From assembly GCF_002892795.1 (NCBI RefSeq), contig NZ_PJMC01000005.1, forward strand, positions 298,925 through 362,924: a DNA stretch of 64,000 nt, written 5' to 3'. This document shows, one piece after another, positions 47,370-56,344 of this stretch (position 1 is its first letter; each line of letters opens with the position of its first letter). A program made the translations under genes and the position numbers. This DNA comes from Arthrobacter sp. AFG20 (GTDB lineage: Bacteria; Actinomycetota; Actinomycetes; Actinomycetales; Micrococcaceae). The notes under the pieces are model-generated. The model did not search any database. It worked only from the letters and a program-made list of their open reading frames with translations, and was not told the origin of the DNA.

Positions 47370-47502
47370 AACAGGTACTCGATCTGCGTGGCCCCTCTCT
47401 CCGCGTCCGGATCCTGTCCTTTTCGAACCCCCCAGTACGGCCCGCCCCACGGGTGCAGACCGCGGGTTCAACCCCGTTTCAGAAACAGGAGTGACCACAA
47501 AA

Positions 47503-47916
47503 GTGGCCGTAAAGATTCGCCTTAAGCGCTTCGGTAAGATGCGCGCACCGTACTACCGCATCGTTGTCGCCGATTCACGCACCAAGCGTGATGGCCGTGC
47601 CATCGAAGAGATCGGCAAGTACCACCCCACCGAAGAGCCCTCATACATCGAGGTCAACTCCGAGCGTGCACAGTACTGGCTGTCCGTCGGCGCCCAGCCG
47701 TCGGAGCAGGTCGCCGCGATCCTGAAGATCACCGGTGACTGGCAGAAGTTCAAGGGTCTGCCGGGCCAGGAAGGCACCCTGAAGACCAAGGCCGACAAGG
47801 AAGCATTCGTTGCTCCGGAAAAGGGTTCCGTGATCATCCCGGAAGCCATCACCAAGAAGGCCAAGGCATCGGAAGCCCCCGCCGAGGCTGAAGCAGAGAC
47901 CACCGAGGCTGAGTAA
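47503..47916 (+). CDS. rpsP: 30S ribosomal protein S16
   Basis: 137 residues; N-terminal 80 residues are the S16 core ([20 protein letters not shown], then [13 protein letters not shown]), followed by an Ala/Glu-rich actinobacterial extension. Start set at GTG 47503: S16 always begins near AVKIRLKR, and AGGAG (47487-47491) is 11 bases upstream; the earlier GTG at 47491 overlaps that site. Leads the rpsP-KH-rimM-trmD ribosome-assembly operon. Confidence 0.96.
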   Translation: MAVKIRLKRFGKMRAPYYRIVVADSRTKRDGRAIEEIGKYHPTEEPSYIEVNSERAQYWLSVGAQPSEQVAAILKITGDWQKFKGLPGQEGTLKTKADKEAFVAPEKGSVIIPEAITKKAKASEAPAEAEAETTEAE

Positions 47917-47917
47917 G

Positions 47918-48160
47918 TTGCTGGCAGAAGCGCTCGAACACCTTGTCCGCGGCATTGTTGACTCCCCTGAGGATGTCAAAGTCAGTGCCAAGAACAACCG
48001 CCGCGGGGATACCCTCGAGGTGCGCGTTCACCAGGAAGACCTGGGACGGGTAATCGGACGCCAGGGCCGCACCGCGCGTGCGCTGCGCACGGTCGTGGCG
48101 GCGCTGGCAGATGGCGAGCAGGTCAGGGTCGACGTCGTCGACACCGACCGCCGCCGGTAA
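47918..48160 (+). CDS. khpA: KH-domain RNA-binding protein (KhpA)
   Basis: 80 residues, single KH domain. The GRVIGRQGRTARALRTVV segment is the GxxG RNA-binding loop. KhpA binds mRNA and rRNA and, in other Gram-positives, works with KhpB in cell-length control. TTG start one base after the rpsP stop; always found between rpsP and rimM. Confidence 0.93.
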   Translation: MLAEALEHLVRGIVDSPEDVKVSAKNNRRGDTLEVRVHQEDLGRVIGRQGRTARALRTVVAALADGEQVRVDVVDTDRRR

Positions 48161-48184
48161 CGCGCCTGCAACACTTGCCTTAAC

Positions 48185-48222
48185 GTCCGGCCCCTCCACC
48201 AGTAACGGTGGAGGGGCCGGAC
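48185..48222 (+). terminator. internal terminator between khpA and rimM
   Basis: GTCCGGCCCCTCCACC and GGTGGAGGGGCCGGAC form a perfect 16-bp stem with a six-base loop, followed by TGCTTTGG. It lies inside the presumed rpsP operon and would reduce read-through into rimM-trmD. Confidence 0.85.
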
Positions 48223-48297
48223 TGCTTTGGGCCCTGAAAGTCTTCAGCACGCCCGCAAAAGTCGTACATCAACACGCAGCCCAAAACAGAGGAACAC

Positions 48298-48891
48298 ATG
48301 CAGCTTCAGGTGGCCCGTATCGGCAAACCCCACGGAATCCGCGGCGAAGTGACCGTCCAGGTGCTCACCGACGCGCCCGAGGACCGGTTCGTCCCCGGCA
48401 CCGAGTTTGTGGTGGAACCCGCCTCAGCCGGGCCGCTCACCCTGCGCAGTGCCCGCTGGAACAAGGACATCCTCCTGCTCGGTTTTGACGAGGTGGCCGA
48501 CCGGAACGGCGCCGAGTCCGTGCGCGGCGCCAAGCTGTTCATCGAGACCGAAGAGCTCGACGAGGACGACGACGAGGGCTGGTACGAACACGAGCTCGTG
48601 GGCCTCGAGGCCCGCGTCGGCTCCCAGGCGGTGGGCAAAATCACCGCCCTGAACACCATGCCGGTGCAGGACCTGCTCGTTGTCGAAACGACCGACGGCA
48701 AGGAAATCCTCATTCCGTTCGTGGAACAGATCGTCCCCGAGGTGAACGTCGAGGAGGGCTACGTCCTGCTCACTCCGCCGGCGGGCCTGTTCGAGGTCAA
48801 CGAGGAGAGCGCGGAGGACCCGGAGACCAGGGGCTCGGACGTTGCCGAGGACTCCGCCGGGGAAGAGGCTGAGCCGGAGGCCAAAGCGTAG
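48298..48891 (+). CDS. rimM: 16S rRNA processing protein RimM
   Basis: 197 residues. Assists 30S head maturation by binding S19. N-terminal RimM barrel (LQVARIGKPHGIRGEVTV), PRC-barrel second domain (WYEHELVGLEA, VVETTDGKEILIPFVEQIV). The last 35 residues are an acidic tail (EESAEDPETRGS and on), common in actinobacterial RimM. trmD begins at the very next base. Confidence 0.95.
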   Translation: MQLQVARIGKPHGIRGEVTVQVLTDAPEDRFVPGTEFVVEPASAGPLTLRSARWNKDILLLGFDEVADRNGAESVRGAKLFIETEELDEDDDEGWYEHELVGLEARVGSQAVGKITALNTMPVQDLLVVETTDGKEILIPFVEQIVPEVNVEEGYVLLTPPAGLFEVNEESAEDPETRGSDVAEDSAGEEAEPEAKA

Positions 48892-49686
48892 ATGAGAATC
48901 GACGTCGTCAGTATCTTTCCCGAGTACCTGGCACCCCTGGAACTGTCGCTCATCGGCAAGGCCCGCCAGGACGGGCTGCTGGACCTGAACGTGCACGACC
49001 TCCGCACCTTCACCACCGACCGCCACCGCACCGTGGATGACACCCCGTACGGCGGCGGGGCCGGCATGGTGATGAAGGCCGAGCCGTGGGCCCAGGCGCT
49101 CGAATCCGTGGCCGCTGTCCGGCCGGCCGGTGCAGCCAAGCCCGTCCTGATCGTCCCGTCGCCGGCGGGGGAGCGCTTCAACCAGGCGCTGGCCTACGAG
49201 CTTGCCGAGGAGGAGCAACTCGTGTTCGCCTGCGGACGGTACGAGGGCATTGACGAGCGCGTCATCGAATGGGCCGAGGAGCACTTCACCGTCCGGCCTG
49301 TCAGCCTCGGCGACTACGTCCTCAACGGCGGCGAAGTGGCTGTGCTGGCCATGGTGGAAGCCATTGGCCGACTGCTCCCCGGCGTGGTGGGAAACCCCGA
49401 GTCGCTCGTCGAGGAATCGCATTCGGACGGCCTGCTTGAGTACCCGGTCTACACCAAGCCCTCGGTCTGGCGCGACCGGGAGGTCCCGGCCGTCCTGCTC
49501 AGCGGCAACCACGGCAAGATCGCCCAGTGGCGCCGGCACGAGCAGTACCGCAGGACGGCCGAACGCCGTCCTGACCTGCTGCAGATGTTCGACGCCGGGA
49601 CCCTGCCCCGCGCAGACCGGACCGCCCTCGCGGACCTGGGGTACGACGTCGTCGACGGTCACCTAAAGCCCCGGCCGGAAGCCTGA
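48892..49686 (+). CDS. trmD: tRNA (guanine(37)-N1)-methyltransferase (TrmD)
   Basis: 264 residues, SPOUT-fold methyltransferase that prevents frameshifting at CCN codons. Seen: [27 protein letters not shown], the trefoil-knot SAM site [11 protein letters not shown] and [14 protein letters not shown] directly abuts the rimM stop, so the two are coupled. Confidence 0.96.
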   Translation: MRIDVVSIFPEYLAPLELSLIGKARQDGLLDLNVHDLRTFTTDRHRTVDDTPYGGGAGMVMKAEPWAQALESVAAVRPAGAAKPVLIVPSPAGERFNQALAYELAEEEQLVFACGRYEGIDERVIEWAEEHFTVRPVSLGDYVLNGGEVAVLAMVEAIGRLLPGVVGNPESLVEESHSDGLLEYPVYTKPSVWRDREVPAVLLSGNHGKIAQWRRHEQYRRTAERRPDLLQMFDAGTLPRADRTALADLGYDVVDGHLKPRPEA

Positions 49687-49704
49687 CCGGTTCTACCGGT
49701 GTCC

Positions 49705-49760
49705 CATATGGCACGGAACGTTCCAAAATTAACCAATTCGTGCCATGTGTGGCAAAATTA
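49705..49760 (+). promoter_or_regulatory. rplS upstream region: dyad and possible promoter
   Basis: CATATGGCACG (49705-49715) pairs with CGTGCCATGTG (49739-49749, one G-T); GGAACGTTCC (49715-49724) is a further perfect palindrome inside. GGCAAAATTA at 49751-49760 resembles the GGCACAATAA found before rpsP and DUF3145 and could hold a -10 with TTAACC (49729) as -35. The leader to rplS would be about 185 bases. Confidence 0.35.
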
Positions 49761-49944
49761 GTCCTTGTGTCTGCTGGGTCCGCGCCTGCCACAGGGGGAG
49801 CGTAACCAACAGCAAGACACCCCGGTACCGCCAAAGGGTGGCGGGACCGGACCTCAACACTTCGGCAGCGATTTCCGGAAATATCCGGGCTTGGCCGCCG
49901 TGACCCAAAGTGGATGACCTGTGGCGTTCACCAGGAGTGGATCA

Positions 49945-50304
49945 ATGCATATCCTCGATTCCGTAGATGCAGCCTCGCTGCGCACTGACGTTCCCGAGTT
50001 CCGCGCGGGTGACACCCTCAAGGTTCACGTGAACATCATCGAAGGCAAGAACTCCCGTGTCCAGGTATTCCAGGGCTTCGTCCTGGGCCGCCAGGGCGAC
50101 GGCATCCGCGAGACCTTCACCGTCCGCAAGGTTTCCTTCGGTGTCGGCGTTGAGCGTACCTTCCCGGTGCACTCCCCGATCATCGAAAAGATCGAGGTTG
50201 TCACCAAGGGTGACGTCCGCCGCGCCAAGCTTTACTACATGCGTGCACTGCGCGGTAAGGCTGCGAAGATCAAGGAAAAGCGCGACTTCAACACCGCCAA
50301 GTAA
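49945..50304 (+). CDS. rplS: 50S ribosomal protein L19
   Basis: 119 residues, normal length. Seen: [16 protein letters not shown] and the conserved [28 protein letters not shown] blocks. ATG 49945 has AGGAG seven bases upstream; a GTG 24 bases earlier is in frame but lacks a site. Preceded by a 258-base leader with dyads; followed by signal peptidase genes. Confidence 0.96.
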   Translation: MHILDSVDAASLRTDVPEFRAGDTLKVHVNIIEGKNSRVQVFQGFVLGRQGDGIRETFTVRKVSFGVGVERTFPVHSPIIEKIEVVTKGDVRRAKLYYMRALRGKAAKIKEKRDFNTAK

Positions 50305-50388
50305 GTCCGTCGGACTTTCACGGCGGGTCCCCGACCCGTGTCCGGCCAGCGCCGGAGCCATCCGCAACAGCGCCACAGGATACGGATC

Positions 50389-51069
50389 ATGGACCAGACA
50401 AAACGCCAGCCGGGGAAACCGGGCTGGCGTTTTGCGTTGTTGGCAGTGCTGGCTGCCATCCTGGTCAGCGGGTTAATCCGCTCCCTGTGGCTGGACGTCT
50501 ATTACATTCCGTCCGCCTCAATGGAGCCGCAGTTCGGTGCGGGTGACCGGATCCTGGTGTCCCGCACCGCCTTCCAGTCGGAACCGATCCGCCGCGGCGA
50601 CGTCGTCGTGTTCGACGGCCGGGGCTCGTTCGCCCCGCTGAACAGCGGGGCCGGTCCGCTGCAGGAAGCGGCGGCCGCGGCAGGACACTGGCTGGGGCTG
50701 TCCGGCAGTGATACTACCTATGTAAAGCGGGTCATCGGGCTTCCCGGCGACCACGTGGTCTGTTGCGACGCCGGCAGACACCTCACAGTCAACGGTCAGC
50801 CGCTCGTGGAACCCTACCTCTATGACGGTGATGCAGCGAGCACCCAGAAGTTCGACGTGACTGTCCCCGAGGGCCGGCTGTGGCTGCTCGGGGACCACCG
50901 CTCGGTGTCCGCAGACTCCCGCAGCCTGCTGGGGGCGCCCGGCGGCGGCATGGTGCGGTCGGACAGGGTGATCGGCAGGCCGGTACAGATTCTCTGGCCG
51001 CTTGATAGATTTGCGTCAGTGGCGCGGCCGCCGCTGGCGGCCACTACAACAACAAAGGACGGTCAGTAG
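50389..51069 (+). CDS. lepB: signal peptidase I, first copy (LepB1)
   Basis: 226 residues, S26 family. N-terminal basic stretch, one membrane helix (about 16-36), then the extracytoplasmic catalytic domain: nucleophile S44 in YIPSASMEP and general base K113 in [12 protein letters not shown]; both present, so it should be active. CCDAGRHLTVNGQPL is shared with its neighbour. ATG 50389 has AGGA eight bases upstream. Codons 4-16 coincide with a strong hairpin (50399-50434). The second copy begins at the next base after its stop. Confidence 0.94.
   Translation: MDQTKRQPGKPGWRFALLAVLAAILVSGLIRSLWLDVYYIPSASMEPQFGAGDRILVSRTAFQSEPIRRGDVVVFDGRGSFAPLNSGAGPLQEAAAAAGHWLGLSGSDTTYVKRVIGLPGDHVVCCDAGRHLTVNGQPLVEPYLYDGDAASTQKFDVTVPEGRLWLLGDHRSVSADSRSLLGAPGGGMVRSDRVIGRPVQILWPLDRFASVARPPLAATTTTKDGQ
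50399..50434 (+). terminator. terminator-like hairpin inside the start of lepB1
   Basis: CAAAACGCCAGCC (50399-50411) and GGCTGGCGTTTTG (50422-50434) form a perfect 13-bp stem, its 3' arm ending in TTTT. It is 95 bases after rplS and lies in the first 16 codons of lepB1, so it may stop part of the rplS transcripts and limit lepB expression. Confidence 0.65.
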
Positions 51070-51900
51070 ATGCCGGAAATCGATCCCGGGAGCTCCGAGC
51101 CGCAGCAGACTTCTGCGGGGCCGGGACGGCATGCCGCCCACGAGCCCGTTGCGGAAGTACCCGCTCCCGGCGGATCCGGACCCGGGTCAGCTGCTCCTGC
51201 CGGCGCCCGCCGCCAGGAAAAGGGCAGTCCCCGCAACCCCTTCCTGCTGTGGCTGAAGGAAATCGCCACGGTGGTGGTCATCGCCGTCGTGCTGTCCTTC
51301 CTCATCAAAACCTTCCTGTTCCGGGCCTTCTACATTCCGTCCGAGTCGATGGTGAACACGCTGGACATCAACGACCGCATCTTCGTGAACCTCCTCGTGC
51401 CTGAGCCGTTCGCACTGGAGCGCGGCGACGTCGTTGTCTTCAAGGACACCAAGGGCTGGCTGCCGCCCACACCGCAAAAGGCGGACGGGCCGTTCACCGT
51501 TGTGGAGGACGGGCTGACCTTCGTTGGCCTGCTTCCGGACAACTCCGAGCAGCACCTGGTTAAGCGGGTCATCGGGCTGCCTGGGGACCACGTCGTCTGT
51601 TGTGACGCCGGCGGGAAGATCACCGTCAACGGCGCCGGGCTGGACGAGGCGTACGTCAACCCGGCCGAAGTTCCCGCAGTGCGCACCTTCGACGTCGTAG
51701 TGCCGCAGGGCAAAGTCTGGGTGATGGGCGACAACCGCAACCACTCGGCGGACTCCCGTGCCCACACCGACACCAACGGAGGCTTCGTGGACATGGCCGA
51801 CATTGAAGGCAAGGCAGCGGTCATCGCGTGGCCGATGAACCGCTGGGCGGCCCTGAACAACTATCCCGACGTCTTCAAGAACGTGCCGTCGGCAGGTTAG
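51070..51900 (+). CDS. lepB: signal peptidase I, second copy (LepB2)
   Basis: 276 residues, tandem paralogue of the preceding gene. Longer Pro/Gly/Ala-rich cytoplasmic N-terminus (about 55 residues), membrane helix about 60-82, nucleophile S93 in YIPSESMVN, base K165 in [13 protein letters not shown], and [12 protein letters not shown], the canonical box E (the first copy has LGDHRSVSADSR). Both copies appear active. It cleaves signal peptides of secreted proteins at the outer face of the membrane. rnhB starts two bases later. Confidence 0.95.
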   Translation: MPEIDPGSSEPQQTSAGPGRHAAHEPVAEVPAPGGSGPGSAAPAGARRQEKGSPRNPFLLWLKEIATVVVIAVVLSFLIKTFLFRAFYIPSESMVNTLDINDRIFVNLLVPEPFALERGDVVVFKDTKGWLPPTPQKADGPFTVVEDGLTFVGLLPDNSEQHLVKRVIGLPGDHVVCCDAGGKITVNGAGLDEAYVNPAEVPAVRTFDVVVPQGKVWVMGDNRNHSADSRAHTDTNGGFVDMADIEGKAAVIAWPMNRWAALNNYPDVFKNVPSAG

Positions 51901-51902
51901 CC

Positions 51903-52574
51903 ATGTCCGTTGCACCCACCCTTGACTACGAGAAGCGCTTCCTGCCCCGCGGGGCGCGGTTCCTGGCCGGCGTCGACGAGGTAGGCCGCGGGGCCCTTGC
52001 CGGACCGGTGAGCGTGGGAATCGCCGTCGTGGACCTGCAGCACATGGAACTGCTGGCCGACGTCCGGGACAGCAAGCTGCTCAAGCCGGCAGACCGCGAA
52101 CGGCTCGACCCGCTGGTGCGGGCCTGGAGTGTCGCCTCCGCCGTCGGACATGCCAGCGCGCGCGAAATCGATGACCTCGGCATCATGGGTGCCCTCCGGG
52201 CCGCCGGAAACAGGGCCTGGTTCGAGATCCTCGGCGCCGGCATCACGCCCGACGTCGTCCTGCTGGACGGCAGCCACAACTGGCTCTCACCCGCCGTCCA
52301 GCCCTCGCTGTTCGACGAAGTCGTCACCGACCCCGGCTGTGACGCACCCGTCCACACCCTGGTCAAGGCCGACATGCAATGCCTCAGCGTCGCCGCCGCG
52401 AGTGTCCTGGCCAAGGTCGAGCGCGACCAGCACATGCAGCAGCTTCACCTCGAGTACCCGGACTTCGGCTGGGACGTCAACAAGGGCTACGGCACGGTGC
52501 TGCACCGGGAAGCGATCCGCACCCGCGGCCCGAGCCCCTACCACCGGGTCAGCTGGAACCTGCTGTCCGAGTAG
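51903..52574 (+). CDS. rnhB: ribonuclease HII
   Basis: 223 residues. Cuts RNA in RNA-DNA hybrids and removes misincorporated ribonucleotides. Seen: catalytic D25-E26 in [23 protein letters not shown], and [21 protein letters not shown]. Start at ATG 51903, two bases after lepB2; the longer frame upstream overlaps lepB2 and is not needed. Confidence 0.96.
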   Translation: MSVAPTLDYEKRFLPRGARFLAGVDEVGRGALAGPVSVGIAVVDLQHMELLADVRDSKLLKPADRERLDPLVRAWSVASAVGHASAREIDDLGIMGALRAAGNRAWFEILGAGITPDVVLLDGSHNWLSPAVQPSLFDEVVTDPGCDAPVHTLVKADMQCLSVAAASVLAKVERDQHMQQLHLEYPDFGWDVNKGYGTVLHREAIRTRGPSPYHRVSWNLLSE

Positions 52575-52624
52575 CGAACCTGCTCTCCGGGGCAGGGCGG
52601 TGCGCGGGTTCCCCCCGCATGGTG

Positions 52625-52630
52625 CAAGAT
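52625..52630 (+). promoter_or_regulatory. -10 element of the DUF2469 gene
   Basis: CAAGAT, GGAACC, then ATG at 52637: six-base leaderless spacing. Confidence 0.5.
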
Positions 52631-52636
52631 GGAACC

Positions 52637-52963
52637 ATGAGTGCCGAAGACCTTGAGAACTATGAGACCGACATGGAGCTCCAGCTCTACCGTGAGTACC
52701 GCGACGTCGTGGGTCTGTTCAGCTATGTGGTCGAGACCGAGCGGCGCTTCTACCTCGCCAACCACGTGGACCTGCAGGCGCGGAGCGCCGACGGCGAGGT
52801 CTACTTTGACCTCACGCTGCAGGACGCCTGGGTCTGGGACGTCTACCGTTCAGCGCGGTTTGTGAAGAGCGTCCGGGTCATAACGTTCAAGGACGTTAAC
52901 GTCGAGGAACTGCCACGCAACGAGGAGCTCGCGCTGCCCAAGGACGTCGACCTCGGCAACTGA
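52637..52963 (+). CDS. DUF2469 protein
   Basis: 108 residues, very acidic (MSAEDLENYETDMELQLYREYRDVV in pieces) with a conserved actinobacterial core FSYVVETERRFYLAN, WVWDVYR, VKSVRVITFKDVNVEEL. The family is restricted to actinobacteria and lies next to rnhB and yraN; function unknown. Likely cytoplasmic. Start supported by the -10 at 52625 and the absence of other in-frame signals. Confidence 0.9.
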   Translation: MSAEDLENYETDMELQLYREYRDVVGLFSYVVETERRFYLANHVDLQARSADGEVYFDLTLQDAWVWDVYRSARFVKSVRVITFKDVNVEELPRNEELALPKDVDLGN

Positions 52964-53144
52964 GGTTCCGGACCCTCCGGGGTCTCCCTGGGGCACTGCC
53001 TGAGGGCCACTGTTCCTCCACAGCCGGTGTTTCTTCGGCGTCCCCGCCGCCTTTCCCCGGGGGCCCCGGCGACCTTTCCCACATAGCGTGACAGTGCCCT
53101 GTTCGGCGTGATCCCGCCCCCGCAGTCTTGATGCGGAGGTGGAT

Positions 53145-53501
53145 ATGAAAGCCAAGGACCTGCTGGGCCGGCGCGGGGAAGAGCTCGCGGCGGAATACCT
53201 GGAATCGCTGGGGATGCTGATCGTGGAGCGCAACTGGCGCTGCCCGGACGGCGAAATCGACATCGTCGCGCTGGACGGCGATGCCCTCGTCATTGCGGAA
53301 GTGAAGACGCGGCGTTCGCTCGCCTACGGTCACCCGTTTGAAGCAGTGGGCGCAGACAAGCTCGCCCGGCTGCACCGCCTGGGTTCGGCCTGGTGCCGGG
53401 ACCACGGACTGCGGTTGCCGATGCGCCGGGTGGACGTCATTGCCGTGCTGGACGACGGCGTTGGCAAACCCGCCGTTGAACACCTCAAAGGGGTGCTGTG
53501 A
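53145..53501 (+). CDS. YraN / UPF0102 endonuclease-like protein
   Basis: 118 residues, restriction-endonuclease-like fold. Seen: GRRGEELAAEYLESLG, then the PD-(D/E)xK-type triad in GEIDIVALDGDALVIAEVKTR. Role unproven, often linked to recombination or DNA uptake because it neighbours comM and dprA as here. ATG 53145 follows GGAGG (53135-53139) by five bases; GTG 53139 is rejected because it lies in that site. Its TGA overlaps the comM ATG. Confidence 0.92.
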   Translation: MKAKDLLGRRGEELAAEYLESLGMLIVERNWRCPDGEIDIVALDGDALVIAEVKTRRSLAYGHPFEAVGADKLARLHRLGSAWCRDHGLRLPMRRVDVIAVLDDGVGKPAVEHLKGVL

Positions 53502-55045
53502 TGGCGCTGGGGAGAGCCTATTCGGTGGCCCTCGTCGGCCTGAACGGCTACATCGTGGAGGTCGAGGCCGATATCGGCCAGACACTGCCGGCCTTTGTGC
53601 TCCTCGGACTGCCGGACGCTTCCCTCAACGAAGCCCGTGACCGCATCCGCTCGGCCGCGCAAAACTCCGGCATTCCGCTGAGCCGGCGGAAGATCACCGC
53701 CAACCTCATTCCGGCTTCCCTGCCCAAGCGCGGTTCCGGCTTCGACCTTGCCATCGCGATGTCGGTGCTGCGTGCCGCGGAGGACATCAGGCCCACCGGG
53801 CGCACCGTCTTCATCTCCGAGTTGGGACTGGACGGACGCCTCAGGCCTGTCCGCGGCATACTGCCGGCCGTGATGTCCGCGGTGCAGGCCGGGTTCCATG
53901 ACATCGTGGTGGCCCACGCGAACGCAGCCGAGGCCGAACTCGTCCCGGGTGCCAGGGTCCGTGGCTACCGGACCCTGGCGCGGCTGGTGTTCGACTTTGG
54001 GGCTGACCCGCAGGAACTTGTCCTCGACTTCGCACCGGAGGATGAACCCGCCGGGACTGAGCCTGTGTCCGTGGATGCGCCTGTCCCGGACATGTGTGAC
54101 GTGTCCGGACAGGCAGAGGCACGGCGTGCCCTTGAGGTAGCCGCCGCCGGTGCGCACCACCTGTTGCTGACCGGTCCGCCCGGCGCCGGCAAGACCATGC
54201 TGGCCGAGCGGCTTCCCGGGCTTCTGCCCGATTTGCGCGACACGGAGGCGATGGAGGTGACGGCGATCCATTCCCTGTGCCAACTCCCCACAGCCGGAGT
54301 GCAGCTGGTCCGGCGGCCGCCCTTCGAGAATCCCCACCACTCGGCCACAGCAGCGGCGATCATCGGCGGCGGGTCGGGGCTTCCGCGCCCCGGCGCGGCG
54401 TCGCGGGCGCACCGCGGCATCCTGTTCCTGGACGAGGCGCCCGAATACGAACGCAGGGTCCTCGATGCACTCAGGCAGCCTCTTGAAAGCGGCGAGCTGG
54501 TCATCCACCGCTCGGCCGGAGCAGCGGCCTACCCAGCGCGGTTCCAGTTGGTGCTGGCAGCCAATCCGTGTCCGTGCGGCAAGGCCTCGGGGAAGGGTAT
54601 TGAATGCACCTGCACCCCCTTCATGCGGCGCCGCTACATGTCGCGCATGTCCGGGCCGCTCCTGGATCGTGTCGACATCCAGCTGCAGGTGGACCGTGTG
54701 TCGCTGGCGGACTTTGGCCAGTCCGGGGGAGCGGAGGACAGCGCAACGGTCGGTGCCCGGGTCCTGGCTGCCAGGGCAGGCCAGCTGCAGCGGCTTCAGC
54801 ACTGGGGCATGGAAACCAACTCCCAGGTGCCCGGACGCATCCTACGTGGCGAGCTGAGACTTGCGTCCGCCACAACCCGAATCCTGGACCATGCACTGGA
54901 ACGAGGCGTACTCACGGCCAGGGGCTATGACCGTGTCCTCCGCCTCGCATGGACTTTGGCGGACCTCGCCGGCCGCGAGCAGCCGGACGGGAACGACATC
55001 GGACAGGCCCTGAGCCTACGCCAGACCGCCTCAGCGGCGGCGTGA
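53501..55045 (+). CDS. comM: YifB/ComM-family AAA+ ATPase (Mg-chelatase-like)
   Basis: 514 residues. N-terminal Lon-protease-like S16 fold (ALVGLNGYIVEVEADIG; FISELGLDGRLRPVRG), then AAA+ module with Walker A GPPGAGKT (225-232), a Walker B FLDEAPEYE and sensor NPCPCGKASG; C-terminal helical domain. In Vibrio/Haemophilus ComM is a hexameric helicase promoting branch migration during natural transformation. Its ATG overlaps yraN by one base; dprA follows after 12 bases. Confidence 0.94.
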   Translation: MALGRAYSVALVGLNGYIVEVEADIGQTLPAFVLLGLPDASLNEARDRIRSAAQNSGIPLSRRKITANLIPASLPKRGSGFDLAIAMSVLRAAEDIRPTGRTVFISELGLDGRLRPVRGILPAVMSAVQAGFHDIVVAHANAAEAELVPGARVRGYRTLARLVFDFGADPQELVLDFAPEDEPAGTEPVSVDAPVPDMCDVSGQAEARRALEVAAAGAHHLLLTGPPGAGKTMLAERLPGLLPDLRDTEAMEVTAIHSLCQLPTAGVQLVRRPPFENPHHSATAAAIIGGGSGLPRPGAASRAHRGILFLDEAPEYERRVLDALRQPLESGELVIHRSAGAAAYPARFQLVLAANPCPCGKASGKGIECTCTPFMRRRYMSRMSGPLLDRVDIQLQVDRVSLADFGQSGGAEDSATVGARVLAARAGQLQRLQHWGMETNSQVPGRILRGELRLASATTRILDHALERGVLTARGYDRVLRLAWTLADLAGREQPDGNDIGQALSLRQTASAAA

Positions 55046-55057
55046 AAGGAAACCCCC

Positions 55058-56242
55058 ATGCACAACGAGAGACTTGCCCGGGCAGCGCTGTCCAGGCTGA
55101 TGGAGCCACAGGACGTGGCGGGCATGGCCCTGGTGCATGTCGCCGGGGCTGAGGATGCCCTGAGGATAGCCACCGGCCAGGTCAGCTACGGGCCTGGGCT
55201 GGAACAGGACATCACCGGGTTGCTGGCAGAGCACAGTGCCGTGAATTCATGGGCCGGCCTCGGTGCAGCGCTGAAACGCTGGGCGCCGAGGATCCCCGAC
55301 CTCGCCCCCGAGCGCGACGTGGCCACCATGCAGCGACTGGGCGGCCGGATGATCATCCCGGCGGATGGGCTCTGGCCGCGGCAGCTGGACGACCTTGGCC
55401 TGCATCAGCCGATCTGCCTGTGGTGGCGGGGCGTCGAGTTCGAACTTCCCCCGGCAGCCAAGGCGGTGGCCCTGGTTGGCTCGCGGGACAGTACCAGCTA
55501 CGGCGCGTCAGTCACCGGTGACCTTGCCTATTCGCTGGCGCAGCGGGGCTTTACTGTGGTGTCCGGCGGCGCGTACGGGATTGACGCCCACGCGCACCGG
55601 GCAGCCCTGGCAGGGGGCTCCGATGCGATGCCGACCATCGCCGTCATGGCGGGCGGCGTAGACCGCTTCTATCCCTCCGGCAACGAGGACCTCCTGCGTG
55701 CTGTAGCCAACCAGGGCGCCGTGCTCGCCGAAGTTCCGCCCGGCTCCGCACCCACCCGCTACCGGTTCCTTCAGCGGAACCGGCTGATCGCTGCCCTTGC
55801 GTCCGTCACGGTTGTGGTGGAGGCCAGATGGCGGTCCGGCGCCCTGAATACCGCCCATCACGCGGAAACCCTGGGCCGGGCGGTCGGAGCTGTCCCCGGA
55901 TCAGTCCACAGCGCCAACTCGGCCGGCTGCCACCGGCTCCTGCGCGAGGGCGGCGCTGTCTGTGTCACTGATGCCGGGGAGATCGCCGAGCTTGCGTCTC
56001 CCAGCGGCCAGTCCTTGCCTGATGAGAAGGGCGGGCAGTCCGCCGATCACGACGGCCTGACGCTCGAGGACCTGATCCTGTTGGACGCGCTCCCACTGCG
56101 GTCCGCCAGCTCCGTCGAAAAACTCTGCAGTGTTGCCGGACTGGGCGCCGAATCGGTGCGCGCGGGGCTTGGCAGGCTGGCGCTGCTGGGACTGGCCGTA
56201 TCCGAGATGGGAGGCTGGAAGCGCACCAAGCAATCAACATAG
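55058..56242 (+). CDS. dprA: DNA-processing protein DprA
   Basis: 394 residues. Loads RecA on incoming single-stranded DNA in transformation; widespread also in non-competent bacteria. Extended Rossmann domain with VALVGSRDSTSYGASVTG, VVSGGAYGIDAHAHRAAL and YRFLQRNRLIAALASVTVVVEA; C-terminal winged-helix-like DprA domain (LDALPLRSASSVEKLCSVAGL). GGAAACCCCC precedes the ATG. yraN-comM-dprA form one operon. Confidence 0.95.
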   Translation: MHNERLARAALSRLMEPQDVAGMALVHVAGAEDALRIATGQVSYGPGLEQDITGLLAEHSAVNSWAGLGAALKRWAPRIPDLAPERDVATMQRLGGRMIIPADGLWPRQLDDLGLHQPICLWWRGVEFELPPAAKAVALVGSRDSTSYGASVTGDLAYSLAQRGFTVVSGGAYGIDAHAHRAALAGGSDAMPTIAVMAGGVDRFYPSGNEDLLRAVANQGAVLAEVPPGSAPTRYRFLQRNRLIAALASVTVVVEARWRSGALNTAHHAETLGRAVGAVPGSVHSANSAGCHRLLREGGAVCVTDAGEIAELASPSGQSLPDEKGGQSADHDGLTLEDLILLDALPLRSASSVEKLCSVAGLGAESVRAGLGRLALLGLAVSEMGGWKRTKQST

Positions 56243-56344
56243 GGCCTGCCGTCCGGCGACGTCCCCTCGCCGGGCGGCTACGCGCCATTGCATGATTGGC
56301 GCGCCGTTCCTTGGTTCCGTGCCAAATGCTGGGACAGTGGGGGA

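Noticed and set aside
52964..53138. GC-rich hairpins between DUF2469 and yraN as a terminator
   Set aside because: Only short imperfect pairings (GGACCC/GGGGTC) are present; not strong enough to report.
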